From: Devosia litorisediminis
Lineage (GTDB): Bacteria > Pseudomonadota > Alphaproteobacteria > Rhizobiales > Devosiaceae
NCBI RefSeq assembly: GCF_018334155.1
Contig: NZ_JAGXTP010000002.1
Span: 310,001 to 374,000, forward strand
Reading direction: 5' to 3'
DNA length: 64,000 bases
The position numbers and the translations under genes were made by a program. This document shows positions 55,105 to 64,000 of the stretch, in pieces. The notes under the pieces are model-generated. The model made no database searches. It saw nothing but the letters and a program-made list of their open reading frames with translations, and was not told where the DNA came from. Numbering within the stretch: the stretch's first letter is position 1; every line of letters begins with the position of its first letter.

Positions 55105-56523
55105 ATGAAGACGTTTTTGAACCATCTCCCCCGTTCCGCGACCAGCCGGCTCATTGCACCAGCCTTGGCAGCACTGCTGGCAGGGGCTGCAATTGTGACG
55201 GCACCTGTAACGGCTGGTGAGACCCAATTGACGATCTCATCTGCTGCCTACGGCGCGACCCGGTCGGTGGAAATTGAGGTCAACAAGTCCATGCTGGTGG
55301 ACCTGCCCGCCGGCGTAGCCGAAGTGGTGGTCAGCCAACCCAACGTGGCGGCCGCGATCATGCGCACCCGCACCCGAGCCATTCTGCAGGGCGTACAGGC
55401 CGGCAGCACCAATGTGTTCTTTATCGATGATGCCGGCCGCACCATCTCGGTGCTCGATCTCGATGTGCGCGAACCTGCTTCCGAGGTGGGGCGCGCGTTG
55501 GAATCCACGCTGGCCCGCGTGATCCCTGGTTCCAATATCAAGGTCGAGACGCTCTCCAACAACGCCATTAATGGCGTCACCCACTTTGTGCTCACCGGTA
55601 CGGTGTTGACGGCGCAGGACAAGGCCGTGGCGGAATCGCTGGCCGCTGATCTGTCCGACAAAGATGGCGGCACGGGCAGCCTGATCAATGTCATCGGCCC
55701 GCAGCAGGTCATGCTGCAGGTAACAGTGTCCGAGGTGAAGCGCGATGTCGCCAAGCAGTTCGGCATCAATCTCTCGGGTACGCTGAGTGTGGGCAACGCC
55801 AATCTCAGCTTCAACAACACCTCCACGCCATCCACCTTCACCGGCAACGGCGCTTCGGGCAGTTTCGGTATCGGTGATCTGCAGATCGACGCTGCGATCC
55901 GTGCGCTGGAGTCGCGCGGCGGTCTGCGCATTCTCGCACAGCCCACGCTCACGGCGATTTCTGGCCAGCCAGCTGAGTTCCTCGCCGGTGGAGAGCTGCC
56001 CTATTATACTTATGATCCCGCCAGCAATACGCGCTCTGTGCTGTTCAAGCCCTATGGCGTCGAGCTCAAATTTACGCCGGTCGTGAAATCCAACAATGTC
56101 ATCGCGCTCAAGATCGATACCTCGGTATCTGATCCTCAGACTGATGGTTCGCTGACGCGGCGCCAGGCCAATACTTCGGTTGAGCTGCCTGCGGGGACGA
56201 CGCTGGCCATTGGTGGTCTGCTGCAGGAATCTTCCCGCCAGCAGATCGATCAGCTACCCGGACTGGGCAATATTCCCATTCTGGGTGCACTGTTCCGCTC
56301 ACGCGATTTCCAGACTGAACAGACTGAACTGGTCATTTTGGTCACGCCCTATCTGGTCAATCCAAGTCCGGCCAACTCCATCCCGGTTCCGACCGACAAC
56401 TCGGTTGTGGCCAGTGATGCCGAGGGCATTTTCCTGGGGCGCATTGAGAACATTTATGGCGTCGCCGGCAGCGGTGAAATGCGCGGCAGCTTCTCGGGTT
56501 CAGTGGGCTTTGTGCTCGATTAG
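55105..56523 (+). CDS. cpaC: Flp pilus secretin CpaC/RcpA
   Basis: 472 aa. Start at 55105 after GGAGAA. Signal peptide about 1-37. N-terminal pilus formation domain (SMLVDLPAGVAEVVVSQPNVAAA as the core), a BON-like part, and the secretin channel domain with VMLQVTVSEVKRDVAKQFG, AQPTLTAISGQPAEFLAGGE and the closing LPGLGNIPILGALFRSRDF. Forms the outer-membrane pore for the pilus. Confidence 0.93.
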   Translation: MKTFLNHLPRSATSRLIAPALAALLAGAAIVTAPVTAGETQLTISSAAYGATRSVEIEVNKSMLVDLPAGVAEVVVSQPNVAAAIMRTRTRAILQGVQAGSTNVFFIDDAGRTISVLDLDVREPASEVGRALESTLARVIPGSNIKVETLSNNAINGVTHFVLTGTVLTAQDKAVAESLAADLSDKDGGTGSLINVIGPQQVMLQVTVSEVKRDVAKQFGINLSGTLSVGNANLSFNNTSTPSTFTGNGASGSFGIGDLQIDAAIRALESRGGLRILAQPTLTAISGQPAEFLAGGELPYYTYDPASNTRSVLFKPYGVELKFTPVVKSNNVIALKIDTSVSDPQTDGSLTRRQANTSVELPAGTTLAIGGLLQESSRQQIDQLPGLGNIPILGALFRSRDFQTEQTELVILVTPYLVNPSPANSIPVPTDNSVVASDAEGIFLGRIENIYGVAGSGEMRGSFSGSVGFVLD

Positions 56524-56539
56524 AGCTGAGGTGGGAAGA

Positions 56540-56656
56540 GTGAGTATCGATTTCATTACGACGCCCTGCGGCACACAATTTGGACGAGCCGTTGATCCGA
56601 CACAGTCAGGTCAGCGGCAACGGGGACAGCGTACCAGCCCCGGTCAAGGAGAGTAG
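56540..56656 (+). CDS. doubtful 38-codon ORF in the usual cpaD slot
   Basis: GTG start after AGGTGGGA; encodes SIDFITTPCGTQFGRAVDP then a Gln/Arg/Gly-rich end. In related loci cpaD (about 220 aa, lipoprotein) occupies this position. The words CGTQ and AVDP faintly recall the C-terminal end of CpaD, but I cannot show homology. It could be a remnant or chance. Confidence 0.25.
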   Translation: MSIDFITTPCGTQFGRAVDPTQSGQRQRGQRTSPGQGE

Positions 56657-56661
56657 ATTCG

Positions 56662-57933
56662 ATGAGTTTTCTGACCCCAGATTCCAAGAAGGCAGATGAG
56701 CCGGCAGCAGAGATTGCGACCGGTGCTCGGCTCATTCCGCGCATTACCATCCAGGCATTCTGCGAACACTCCCAGACTGCCCAGCTGGTCGAAAGCGCCA
56801 TTCATGACCGCCGCATGTCCAAGGTCGCACTGACCACACACAATGGTGGCATTGACGGGGCCGTCGAAACCTACAAATCCAACCCCACGCCCAATCTGAT
56901 TGTGGTCGAGAGCACGCTCGCGCCCGACATGATGCTCGGCGCCCTCGAAAAGCTGGCTGAGGTCTGCGATGCCTCCACCCGTGTGGTCGTGTTGGGTCAC
57001 GTCAATGACGTGCTGCTCTATCGCGATCTCGTCCGGTCGGGCATTTCCGAATATATTGTGCTGCCTGCAACGGCCAGCCAGATCGTGTCGGCCATCACCG
57101 AGCTGTTTGCCTCCGAGAATGCTGCCCCTATCGGGCGCACCGTGGGCTTTGTGTCGGCCAAGGGTGGCGCGGGTGGTTCAACTGTCGCGCACAATGTGAC
57201 CTGGGCCATCGCAACCGCGCTACGTCAGGACAGCCTGATCCTCGATATGGATCTGGCGTTTGGCACTGCCGGGCTCAATTTCAATCAGGACCCGCCACAC
57301 GGTCTGGCCGATGCCGTAACGGCCAACCAGAAGGTCGATCAGACTATGCTGGACCGCCTGATGAGCAAGGCCGCCAGCCATATCAACCTGCTGACCGCAC
57401 CTGTCACGCTCGACCACACCTTCGATTTCGAAGAGCGCGAGTTCGAGCAGATCATCGAAATGTGCCAGAACACCATGCCAGTCGTGGTGCTCGATATTCC
57501 GCACGCCTGGAACGCCTGGGTCCGCCATACGCTGGCGACCATTGATGAAGTTGTCATCGTGGCCGAGCCCGACCTGGCCAATCTGCGCAATGCCAAGAAT
57601 CTGGCAGACACAATCAAGGCGCTGCGGCCGACCGAGAATCCGCCTTCGCTGGTCCTCAACAAGGTCGGTCTGCCACGTCGCCCCGAGATCAGCCCTGGCG
57701 AATTTGCCAGCTCGATCGAATGCGAACTGATCGGTCAGCTGCAGTTTGACGCGGCCCTGTTCGGCACGGCGGCTAATAATGGTCAGATGATCGCCGAGGT
57801 CGCTGCCAACAACAAGATCAACGAGATTTATCGCGCCATCGGCATGCAGGTAACAGGTCGGCAGGCGGCGCATGTCGGAGGCAAGTCAGGAAGCCTGATG
57901 AAGCTGCCTTCGTTCCTCAAGAAGCGGGCCTGA
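56662..57933 (+). CDS. cpaE: pilus assembly ATPase-like CpaE/TadZ
   Basis: 423 aa. Residues 30-150 form an atypical receiver-like domain (LIVVESTLAPDMMLGALEKLA); residues 155-400 form a MinD/ParA-like ATPase with the deviant Walker A SAKGGAGGSTVAHN. TadZ/CpaE localises the pilus apparatus at the cell pole. AAGGAG precedes the ATG. Confidence 0.92.
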   Translation: MSFLTPDSKKADEPAAEIATGARLIPRITIQAFCEHSQTAQLVESAIHDRRMSKVALTTHNGGIDGAVETYKSNPTPNLIVVESTLAPDMMLGALEKLAEVCDASTRVVVLGHVNDVLLYRDLVRSGISEYIVLPATASQIVSAITELFASENAAPIGRTVGFVSAKGGAGGSTVAHNVTWAIATALRQDSLILDMDLAFGTAGLNFNQDPPHGLADAVTANQKVDQTMLDRLMSKAASHINLLTAPVTLDHTFDFEEREFEQIIEMCQNTMPVVVLDIPHAWNAWVRHTLATIDEVVIVAEPDLANLRNAKNLADTIKALRPTENPPSLVLNKVGLPRRPEISPGEFASSIECELIGQLQFDAALFGTAANNGQMIAEVAANNKINEIYRAIGMQVTGRQAAHVGGKSGSLMKLPSFLKKRA

Positions 57934-57967
57934 CGGACCATCGGCAGCCTGAAACGGTAGGATGACT

Positions 57968-59461
57968 ATGTTTGGCAAGCGCACCAGTTTTGGCGGCAAC
58001 ACCCCCGGCGTCGGCGAAGCCGCGCGTCCGGTGCAGAGCCCGCCGCCACGGGCCGAAGTTCCCGCGGCACCGGCGCGCCGGTCAGCTGATAGCGACTCCA
58101 TGGCCTCGCGCCTGCGTGGGGAAGAAGTCGTTGACGTGCGCGCACCTGCCGAGGCCCAGCGCGACAAGGAGTATTTCCACACCAAGTCGGCGATTTTCAA
58201 TGCGCTGATCGACAGTATCGATCTCAGCCAGCTTGCGACCATGGATCAGGTCGCCGCGCGCGAAGAAATCCGCGATATCGTCGCCGAAATCATCGCGCTC
58301 AAATCCATCATCATGTCGATTTCCGAGCAGGAAGACCTGCTCGAAGACATCTGCAATGACGTGCTTGGCTATGGACCGCTCGAGCCTTTGCTGGCCCGCG
58401 ACGACATCGCCGATATCATGGTCAATGGCAGCCAGCGCTGTTACATCGAAGTCGCGGGCAAGGTGCGCCTGACCAATGTGCGCTTCCGCGACGACGCGCA
58501 TCTGATGAATGTATGTCAGCGTATCGTGAGCCAGGTCGGCCGTCGCGTGGACGAAAGTTCACCCATATGTGACGCCCGTCTCCCAGACGGCTCTCGCGTC
58601 AACGTCATTGCGCCACCGCTCGCTATCGATGGCGCAGCACTGACCATTCGTAAGTTCAAGAAAGACAAGCTGACCCTCCAGCAGCTGGTCAAATACAACT
58701 CCATCTCGCCCGAAGGCGCCGAAGTGCTGCGCATTCTGGGCAAGGTGCGCGCCAATGTGCTGATCTCAGGCGGTACCGGTTCAGGTAAGACTACTTTGCT
58801 CAACTGCCTGACCGCGTTCATCGAAAAAGACGAGCGCGTCATTACCTGCGAAGACTCCGCCGAACTCCAACTGCAGCAGCCCCATGTGGTTCGCCTCGAA
58901 ACCCGCCCGCCCAATCTCGAGGGCGAGGGCGAGATAACCATGCGCGACCTGATCAAGAACTGCCTGCGTATGCGGCCTGAACGCATCATCGTGGGTGAGG
59001 TACGTGGCCCCGAGAGCTTCGATCTGCTTCAGGCCATGAACACTGGTCACGATGGCTCCATGGGCACGTTGCACGCCAACAGCCCGCGCGAAGCCCTCTC
59101 ACGTTTGGAATCCATGATCACCATGGGCGGTTATTCGCTGCCCAGCCGCACCATTCGCGAAATGATCACATCGTCCATTGATGTTGTGGTGCAGGCAGCG
59201 CGTTTGCGCGACGGTTCGCGCCGCATCACCCACATCTCCGAAGTGCTCGGCATGGAAGGTGATGTGATCGTGACACAGGACATTTTCCTCTACGATATCA
59301 TGGGCGAAGATGCCAATGGCATGCTGCTGGGGCGCCACCGCTCCACCGGCATCACCAAGCCGCAATTTGCCGAACGCGCGCGCTACTTCAACGAAGAGGC
59401 CAATCTGGTCGAGGCGCTCGAAAAGTCCAACACCGAACATCAAGAACTCATGGGATCGTAG
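57968..59461 (+). CDS. cpaF: pilus assembly/retraction ATPase CpaF/TadA
   Basis: 497 aa. N-terminal variable part of 70 residues, then the GspE-type secretion ATPase: Walker A GGTGSGKTT (268-276), Asp box IITCEDSAELQL-like region (VITCEDSAEL), Walker B RIIVGEVRGPE and His box MNTGHDGSMGTLHAN. It powers Flp pilus extension. I prefer the ATG at 57968 (MFGKRTSFGG, AGGA before it); the ATG at 57962 lacks spacing. Confidence 0.95.
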   Translation: MFGKRTSFGGNTPGVGEAARPVQSPPPRAEVPAAPARRSADSDSMASRLRGEEVVDVRAPAEAQRDKEYFHTKSAIFNALIDSIDLSQLATMDQVAAREEIRDIVAEIIALKSIIMSISEQEDLLEDICNDVLGYGPLEPLLARDDIADIMVNGSQRCYIEVAGKVRLTNVRFRDDAHLMNVCQRIVSQVGRRVDESSPICDARLPDGSRVNVIAPPLAIDGAALTIRKFKKDKLTLQQLVKYNSISPEGAEVLRILGKVRANVLISGGTGSGKTTLLNCLTAFIEKDERVITCEDSAELQLQQPHVVRLETRPPNLEGEGEITMRDLIKNCLRMRPERIIVGEVRGPESFDLLQAMNTGHDGSMGTLHANSPREALSRLESMITMGGYSLPSRTIREMITSSIDVVVQAARLRDGSRRITHISEVLGMEGDVIVTQDIFLYDIMGEDANGMLLGRHRSTGITKPQFAERARYFNEEANLVEALEKSNTEHQELMGS

Positions 59462-59462
59462 A

Positions 59463-60440
59463 ATGCTTGGTCCCCTCGTCATTGCCATCCTTGCCATGAT
59501 CGTCGTGGGGGCGGTCGGCTTCGCGCTGGTGCCCTCGGCAATTGGCGGCGGCCGCGCCGAACAGCGGCTAAAGTCGTTTCAGGGTGATATTCGTGTCAAT
59601 CGGCTCGAAAATGACGCCGCGCGTACGCGCGACCAGCGTCGCAAGGAACTTCAGCAGACGCTCAAGAGCCAGACGGCTGCCCTCAACCAGAAAAAACGGG
59701 TCAGCCTCAAGCAATTGCTGTTTCAGGCTGGCATGACCATCAAGCCAGCGGCTTTTATCCGCAACAGCGTCATCTTCGGCGCCGTGGCGTTTGTCATCCT
59801 GATTATCGTGCAGGTGCCTGTCTATTTCGCGCCGGTATTTGCCGTGGCCGCCGCCTATCTGCTGCCGCGCATGTATGTGAACCGCAAGCGCCGCATCTAT
59901 CAGGACCGCTTCCTTGATGAACTGCCTAACGCCGTCGAAGCCATCGTGCGCGGCGTCAAGACCGGTCTGCCGCTCAACGATTCCATTCGCGTAGTGGCCA
60001 AGGACGCCAAAGAGCCCGTAAAATCTGAATTCGGGCGCGTGCTGGATCAGCAGGCCTTCGGCATGAGCATGACCGAGGCGGTCGGCGTGTTGCTGGATCG
60101 CGTGCCGCTGCCCGAGGTGAACTTCTTTGTCGTGGTCATCACCGTGCAGCAGCAGGCGGGCGGCAATCTGTCGGAAGCGCTGGGCAATCTGGCCAAGGTG
60201 CTGCGCAACCGCAAGAAGATGAAGCAGAAGATCAAGGCCATGTCCTCCGAAGCAAAGGCCTCGGCTGGTATCATTGGCTCACTGCCATTCGTGGTGGGCA
60301 TTCTGGTCAGCCTGACATCGCCGACCTATCTGGCTCCGCTGTTTTTCACCACGCTGGGCAATATCTGGCTGGGCATTGGCGTCGTCATGCTCTCTGCCGG
60401 CATTTTTGTCATGAGCAAGATGGTCAAGTTCGACTATTGA
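59463..60440 (+). CDS. tadB: Flp pilus inner-membrane platform protein TadB
   Basis: 325 aa. Starts two bases after cpaF. Two N-terminal helices, a T2SF domain (RFLDELPNAVEAIVRGVKTG, QQAGGNLSEALGNLAKVLRNR) and two C-terminal helices. TadB and TadC together form the GspF-like platform that couples CpaF to the pilus. A coiled segment rich in Arg/Gln occupies residues 30-75. Confidence 0.92.
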   Translation: MLGPLVIAILAMIVVGAVGFALVPSAIGGGRAEQRLKSFQGDIRVNRLENDAARTRDQRRKELQQTLKSQTAALNQKKRVSLKQLLFQAGMTIKPAAFIRNSVIFGAVAFVILIIVQVPVYFAPVFAVAAAYLLPRMYVNRKRRIYQDRFLDELPNAVEAIVRGVKTGLPLNDSIRVVAKDAKEPVKSEFGRVLDQQAFGMSMTEAVGVLLDRVPLPEVNFFVVVITVQQQAGGNLSEALGNLAKVLRNRKKMKQKIKAMSSEAKASAGIIGSLPFVVGILVSLTSPTYLAPLFFTTLGNIWLGIGVVMLSAGIFVMSKMVKFDY

Positions 60441-60458
60441 TCGCGCGGGGAAGCACCA

Positions 60459-61463
60459 ATGATTATCTTTGAACTTCTCGCCAAGCGCGAATTTCTGATC
60501 GCCGTCCTGGCCGCCATCTCGATGGCGGCGGTGGTCTTCACCTTCGGCTCAAGCTTCATCGTCAAGTCCGAGATGAAGGACCGCATCAAGCGGGTCGCGC
60601 TGGAGCGCGAAAAGATGCGCGCCGAAGAAATGGCCCGTCTGCGCGGTAATGGCAGCGCAGTTGTTGAGGGCCGGGGCATCCGTCGCACCGGCGAAACCAA
60701 GTCCTACATGAAGAACGTGGTCGAAAAACTCGACCTCAAAAAGGCATTTCAGGACGATGCCACGGTCGACAAGCTGGCTATGGCGGGCTTTCGTGGCCAG
60801 GGCCATCTGACCACATTTCTGTTCATGCGCCTGTCTACGCCCATCGCCATTTTTGCCATCGCGGCATTCTACGTGCTGGTGCTGTCGCCGGGTGACCGGC
60901 CGCTATACCTCAATCTGGTTTATGCGATCGGCGCCGGCCTGCTTGGCTCGTTCCTGCCCGGCATTCTGCTCAAGAACACCACAACCAAGCGCCAGCTTTC
61001 GATCCGTTCGGCGTGGCCCGATTGCCTGGATCTGCTGCTGCTTTGTGTTGAATCGGGCATGTCGATGGAACATGCCTTCAAGCGTGTCGGTCGCGAAATT
61101 GGCCATCAGAGTGCCGAACTTGCCGAAGAACTGGCGCTCACCACGGCCGAACTGGCCTTCCTTGAGGATCGTGGTCGCGCCTATGAAAATCTGGGTCGCC
61201 GCAGTGGGCTCGACGGCGTCAAATCCGTGATGACCGCCCTGATCCAGGCTGACCGCTACGGTACCTCCGTGGGGCAGGCGCTGCGCGTCATGGCAGAGGA
61301 AGGTCGTGAGCAGCGCATGATGGATGCCGAAAAGAAGGCTGCCGCCCTGCCGCCCAAGCTGACCGTGCCGCTGATCCTGTTTTTCCTGCCAGTGTTGTTC
61401 ATCGTCATCATCGCACCCGCCCTGATCAAGGTATTCGGTCCGGGCGGCGTCGCCGGCGGCTAA
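60459..61463 (+). CDS. tadC: Flp pilus inner-membrane platform protein TadC
   Basis: 334 aa. One N-terminal helix, a basic linker, further helices, and the T2SF domain with WPDCLDLLLLCVESGMSMEH and QADRYGTSVGQALRVMAEEGR, typical of TadC. Last gene of the operon; the next genes lie beyond a 246-base gap and on the other strand. Confidence 0.92.
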   Translation: MIIFELLAKREFLIAVLAAISMAAVVFTFGSSFIVKSEMKDRIKRVALEREKMRAEEMARLRGNGSAVVEGRGIRRTGETKSYMKNVVEKLDLKKAFQDDATVDKLAMAGFRGQGHLTTFLFMRLSTPIAIFAIAAFYVLVLSPGDRPLYLNLVYAIGAGLLGSFLPGILLKNTTTKRQLSIRSAWPDCLDLLLLCVESGMSMEHAFKRVGREIGHQSAELAEELALTTAELAFLEDRGRAYENLGRRSGLDGVKSVMTALIQADRYGTSVGQALRVMAEEGREQRMMDAEKKAAALPPKLTVPLILFFLPVLFIVIIAPALIKVFGPGGVAGG

Positions 61464-61709
61464 TGTGCTCAGTTGCGCCGCCGCACCGGCTGGCGCGAGA
61501 CAATCTTGCGGCGTTCAGGCCCGACTCCAGTCGTCGATAGATTTCGCGACAGGCGCCACAAGCCACCAGATTGTGCTCTGGCAAGACGTGGTCAAGAAAC
61601 CTGCCCAGCAATGGAGCCGCCTAAAGGCGATGAGCCGTGGCGAGACCGGACGTTCCGAGTCTGCGATTGTCAGGAAACTTGTGTGAACTCGCCTATCCGC
61701 GCCACAGGC

Positions 61710-62480
61710 CTAGCTCTTGGCGATCATGTCCCAGCGGTTCTGCTGGGTCAGCAATGCGCGGACATAGGCCATGTTGTTGTTGACCTGATCAGGCGGCAGT
61801 TCGGCCGCATAGAGCGCCCGGCATTCGTCAAAGCGACCCTGCAGCCCGACAACCAGCGCCAGGTTCTGCCTGATCTGGCTGCTGGCGCCGCGCATCTGCA
61901 CGGCACGGCGCAGGTGATGCTCAGCTGTGGTGAGTTCGTTGGTCATCGCATAGCTCAGACCCAGATTGGCTTCGATCGAGGCTTCGCTCGGTGCAATTGT
62001 CAACGCCTGGGTGTAAAGCTGGCGAGCCTCGCCATTCCGGCCAAGCTGGTCCAGGGTTGCGCCCTTGACCAGCAACGCATTCCAATCAGGCACGTCGGGA
62101 CGGATGACGTTGTCCAGAACGGTCAGCGATTGGTCGAACCGGCCATCGGCCGTCAGCGCCTTGGCATAGGCAACCGAGATATCGGCATCACCGGGATGAA
62201 GATCGATGCCTACTTCAAGGACGGCAATGGCTTGCTTGGGCTGGCCAACGGCACGCAGTGCAGCGGCATAGTGGATAACCACATTCTTGTCGCGCGGATT
62301 GGCTTTGTAGCGGGTAGCCAGCTCGCCCAGGCTAGCCTGACTCTGGCTGGCGGAAAGGCCCGAATAGTCGGGGGAGGGCGCGCTGCCTCGATTGGATGCG
62401 CAGCCGCTCAACACCACAATAGCCACACCTGCCAGCAGCAGCGGACGCAGGGCTTTGAAACGGGTTTTGCGGAACGTCAC
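61710..62480 (-). CDS. TPR lipoprotein, TadD-like
   Basis: 256 aa from a GTG at 62480 after GGGAG; the frame extends to 62585 but lacks signal features. The N-terminal MTFRKTRFKALRPLLLAGVA ends with lipobox LSGC. Then four to five TPR repeats (YAAALRAVGQPKQAIAVLE, KGATLDQLGRNGEARQLYTQ, ANLGLSYAMTNELTTAEHHL). TadD is the pilotin-like TPR lipoprotein of Tad systems; location next to tadC supports this. Convergent with tadC. Confidence 0.88.
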   Translation of the reverse strand: MTFRKTRFKALRPLLLAGVAIVVLSGCASNRGSAPSPDYSGLSASQSQASLGELATRYKANPRDKNVVIHYAAALRAVGQPKQAIAVLEVGIDLHPGDADISVAYAKALTADGRFDQSLTVLDNVIRPDVPDWNALLVKGATLDQLGRNGEARQLYTQALTIAPSEASIEANLGLSYAMTNELTTAEHHLRRAVQMRGASSQIRQNLALVVGLQGRFDECRALYAAELPPDQVNNNMAYVRALLTQQNRWDMIAKS

Positions 62481-62680
62481 GGGCGGCTCCCAAGGCACGG
62501 TCGGGGCGCGCGAAAAAATTCGCCAATGCCGCCATGCGAAAGTCTGTCTTGGGCGTTGGCCCATTGCGTTCAAGCAATAAAACATTAACCCTAACAGCCG
62601 GTTAAAGCTTAAGGCTCGGCTGTTGCCGTGCCTCTGCCTGATCGCTACAAATCCACGTCAATCAGTTGCGGAGCACGCTC

Positions 62681-64000
62681 ATGTCCAAGCCAATTCCTGT
62701 CGTCTGCGTGCAGGAGGGTGAACTGGCCTCTGCCGGTCTGTCGCCCGCGCAATTGGCGTGGGCACAGGCCAGCGATTTCTCCGGACAGCGCGGCCGCCTG
62801 TTGCCTGTGCCCGATGCGCAATCTGCACTAACGAGTTATCTGTTCGGGATGGGCGCTACCACCGACCGCCCCACGCTGGTCACCGGTCTGGCTGGCACGG
62901 CGCTGCCCGCAGCCCACTACTGCCTCGAGGGTGCCTTTGGCGACCCGACCATGGCGGCCATTGGCTTTCGCCTGGGCGCCTATCGTTTCGATCGTTATCG
63001 CTCGGCCAAGCCTGCGCCGACATTGAGCGCGCCTGACGGCGCTGATGCCGCCGAGATCGACCGACTGGTCGAAGCAGCCATCATTGCCCGCGACCTGATC
63101 AATACCCCGGCCAATGATCTGGGGCCCGATGCCTTTGAGGCTGCGATCCGCGACTTCGCCAAGGTGCGCGGCATGGATATAGCCGTGACTGCTGGGGATG
63201 ATCTTCTCAAGGCCAATTTCCCGTTGATCCACGCCGTGGGGCGCGCTGCGGCCGAGCCGCCACGTCTGATTGACCTGAGTTGGGGTGATCCCGCAGCGCC
63301 CAAGGTGACCTTGGTCGGCAAGGGCGTCACCTTTGATACTGGCGGTCTCGACATCAAGGGTGCCGCCGGCATGCTACTGATGAAAAAGGATATGGGAGGC
63401 GCCGCCAATGTGTTGGGTCTGGTCCACGCCATTGTCTCAGCGGGCCTCAATTTGCGCCTGCGCGTGCTTATTCCAATCGTTGAAAACGCCATATCGGCCG
63501 CGTCTTTCCGACCTGGCGATGTACTGCCGTCGCGCAAGGGACTGACGGTGGAAATCGGCAATACCGATGCCGAAGGACGTTTGATCCTGGCTGATGCACT
63601 GGCCTTGGCGGACGAAGAAAGTCCCGAACTTCTGCTGGATATGGCAACACTCACCGGCGCGGCGCGCGTGGCACTCGGTCCCGAACTGCCGCCACTTTAT
63701 ACGGCCGATGGCGAACTGGCGCGCTTGCTCATGGAGATCGGCCTGGCATCCGACGACCCGCTTTGGCACATGCCGCTCTGGTCGCCCTACGATACCATGA
63801 TGAACAGCAGAATTGCTGACGTGAACAATGCTGGCGCTGGCGGGTTTGCTGGCTCGATCACCGCAGCCCTGTTCCTCCAGCGTTTCGTCACCAAGGCAGC
63901 CGCTTGGGTGCATCTGGATATCTATGGCTGGTCGCCCGAAGCGCGGGCTGGTCGCTCGCATGGCGGGACGGATCAGGCCATTCGAGCGGTCTATGGACTG
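62681..64000 (+). CDS. M17 leucyl aminopeptidase family protein, 5' part
   Basis: 440 codons open to the right edge, so the C-terminal end is missing. Starts MSKPIPVVCVQEGELASAGL. The dinuclear zinc core is complete: GKGVTFDTGGLDIK, KKDMGGAA, NTDAEGRLILADAL and MATLTGAARVALG. The N-terminal 150 residues are short for PepA and fit the smaller M17 branch. Cytoplasmic aminopeptidase. The 200-bp gap to the divergent TadD-like gene contains three TTAA words (62585, 62602, 62609). Confidence 0.93.
   Translation, partial: MSKPIPVVCVQEGELASAGLSPAQLAWAQASDFSGQRGRLLPVPDAQSALTSYLFGMGATTDRPTLVTGLAGTALPAAHYCLEGAFGDPTMAAIGFRLGAYRFDRYRSAKPAPTLSAPDGADAAEIDRLVEAAIIARDLINTPANDLGPDAFEAAIRDFAKVRGMDIAVTAGDDLLKANFPLIHAVGRAAAEPPRLIDLSWGDPAAPKVTLVGKGVTFDTGGLDIKGAAGMLLMKKDMGGAANVLGLVHAIVSAGLNLRLRVLIPIVENAISAASFRPGDVLPSRKGLTVEIGNTDAEGRLILADALALADEESPELLLDMATLTGAARVALGPELPPLYTADGELARLLMEIGLASDDPLWHMPLWSPYDTMMNSRIADVNNAGAGGFAGSITAALFLQRFVTKAAAWVHLDIYGWSPEARAGRSHGGTDQAIRAVYGL

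Noticed and set aside
61464-61709. 246-base gap between tadC and the TadD-like gene with Cys-containing short frames on both strands
   Set aside because: A minus frame with LVACGACREIYRRLE looked protein-like, but it lacks a start with a ribosome site and runs into tadC. Nothing could be supported.
62585-62612. Three TTAA words near the TadD/M17 divergent promoters as a CtrA site
   Set aside because: Spacings are 13 and 3 bases, not 7, so the CtrA consensus is not met.

Overview
The window (GC-rich, alphaproteobacterial gene style, no rRNA or tRNA gene seen) looks like a chromosome segment of a free-living member of the Hyphomicrobiales. A Devosia-like organism is my guess from the gene mix: several sugar and nucleoside ABC systems, two M81 peptidases, a Cpa/Tad pilus locus with CtrA-like boxes, and extragenic CCTCCCC-type palindromes. 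The genus is inferred, not shown. Both ends cut genes: an ArsR-type regulator at the left and an M17 aminopeptidase at the right.

Layout. 1-3583: end of an ArsR regulator, an M81 metallopeptidase with an MFS transporter, and an NTF2-like protein. 3984-12550: a co-directional carbohydrate operon (Gfo/Idh oxidoreductase, two permeases, binding protein, ATPase, RpiR regulator, GH20 hexosaminidase without a signal peptide), best read as import and cytoplasmic breakdown of an N-acetylhexosaminide. 12705-16581: a second M81 peptidase divergent from a RidA-SDR-DSD1 operon. 16661-20496: alkyladenine glycosylase, a small stress-type protein, RecQ, and an acyltransferase-like membrane protein. 20669-24420: a heterodimeric ABC exporter. 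24540-27862: TauE-type permease, LysR regulator, and a copper delivery cluster (PCuAC, SCO). 28022-31688: a siderophore ABC importer preceded by a candidate iron box. 32143-35891: an uncharacterised three-gene operon (TelA-like, DUF6384-like, coiled coil with Gly-rich tail), divergent from an orphan CoxG-like gene.

37037-49940 is a long nucleoside operon: BMP-type binding protein, double ATPase, two permeases, cytidine deaminase, purine nucleoside phosphorylase, DeoC, a two-domain aldehyde dehydrogenase of ALDH16 type, a DUF6958-like protein, DeoA, DeoB and Upp. Together they can take nucleosides in, split off the bases, and convert deoxyribose to glyceraldehyde-3-phosphate plus acetate. The aldehyde dehydrogenase would remove the acetaldehyde made by DeoC.

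50398-62480 carries a HAD hydrolase and the Flp/Tad pilus machinery: pilin (57 aa, 53192-53365), CpaA, CpaB, CpaC, CpaE, CpaF, TadB, TadC, a TadD-like TPR lipoprotein, two TadE/G-like pseudopilins and a secretin-N-like protein. CpaD is not seen in its usual slot. Candidate CtrA sites lie upstream of the TadE/G pair and of the pilin.

The parts I consider least explained are the TelA-like operon, the M81/RidA/SDR/DSD1 cluster, the missing CpaD, and the regulatory palindromes at 3905-3945, 27909-27988 and 53005-53048.
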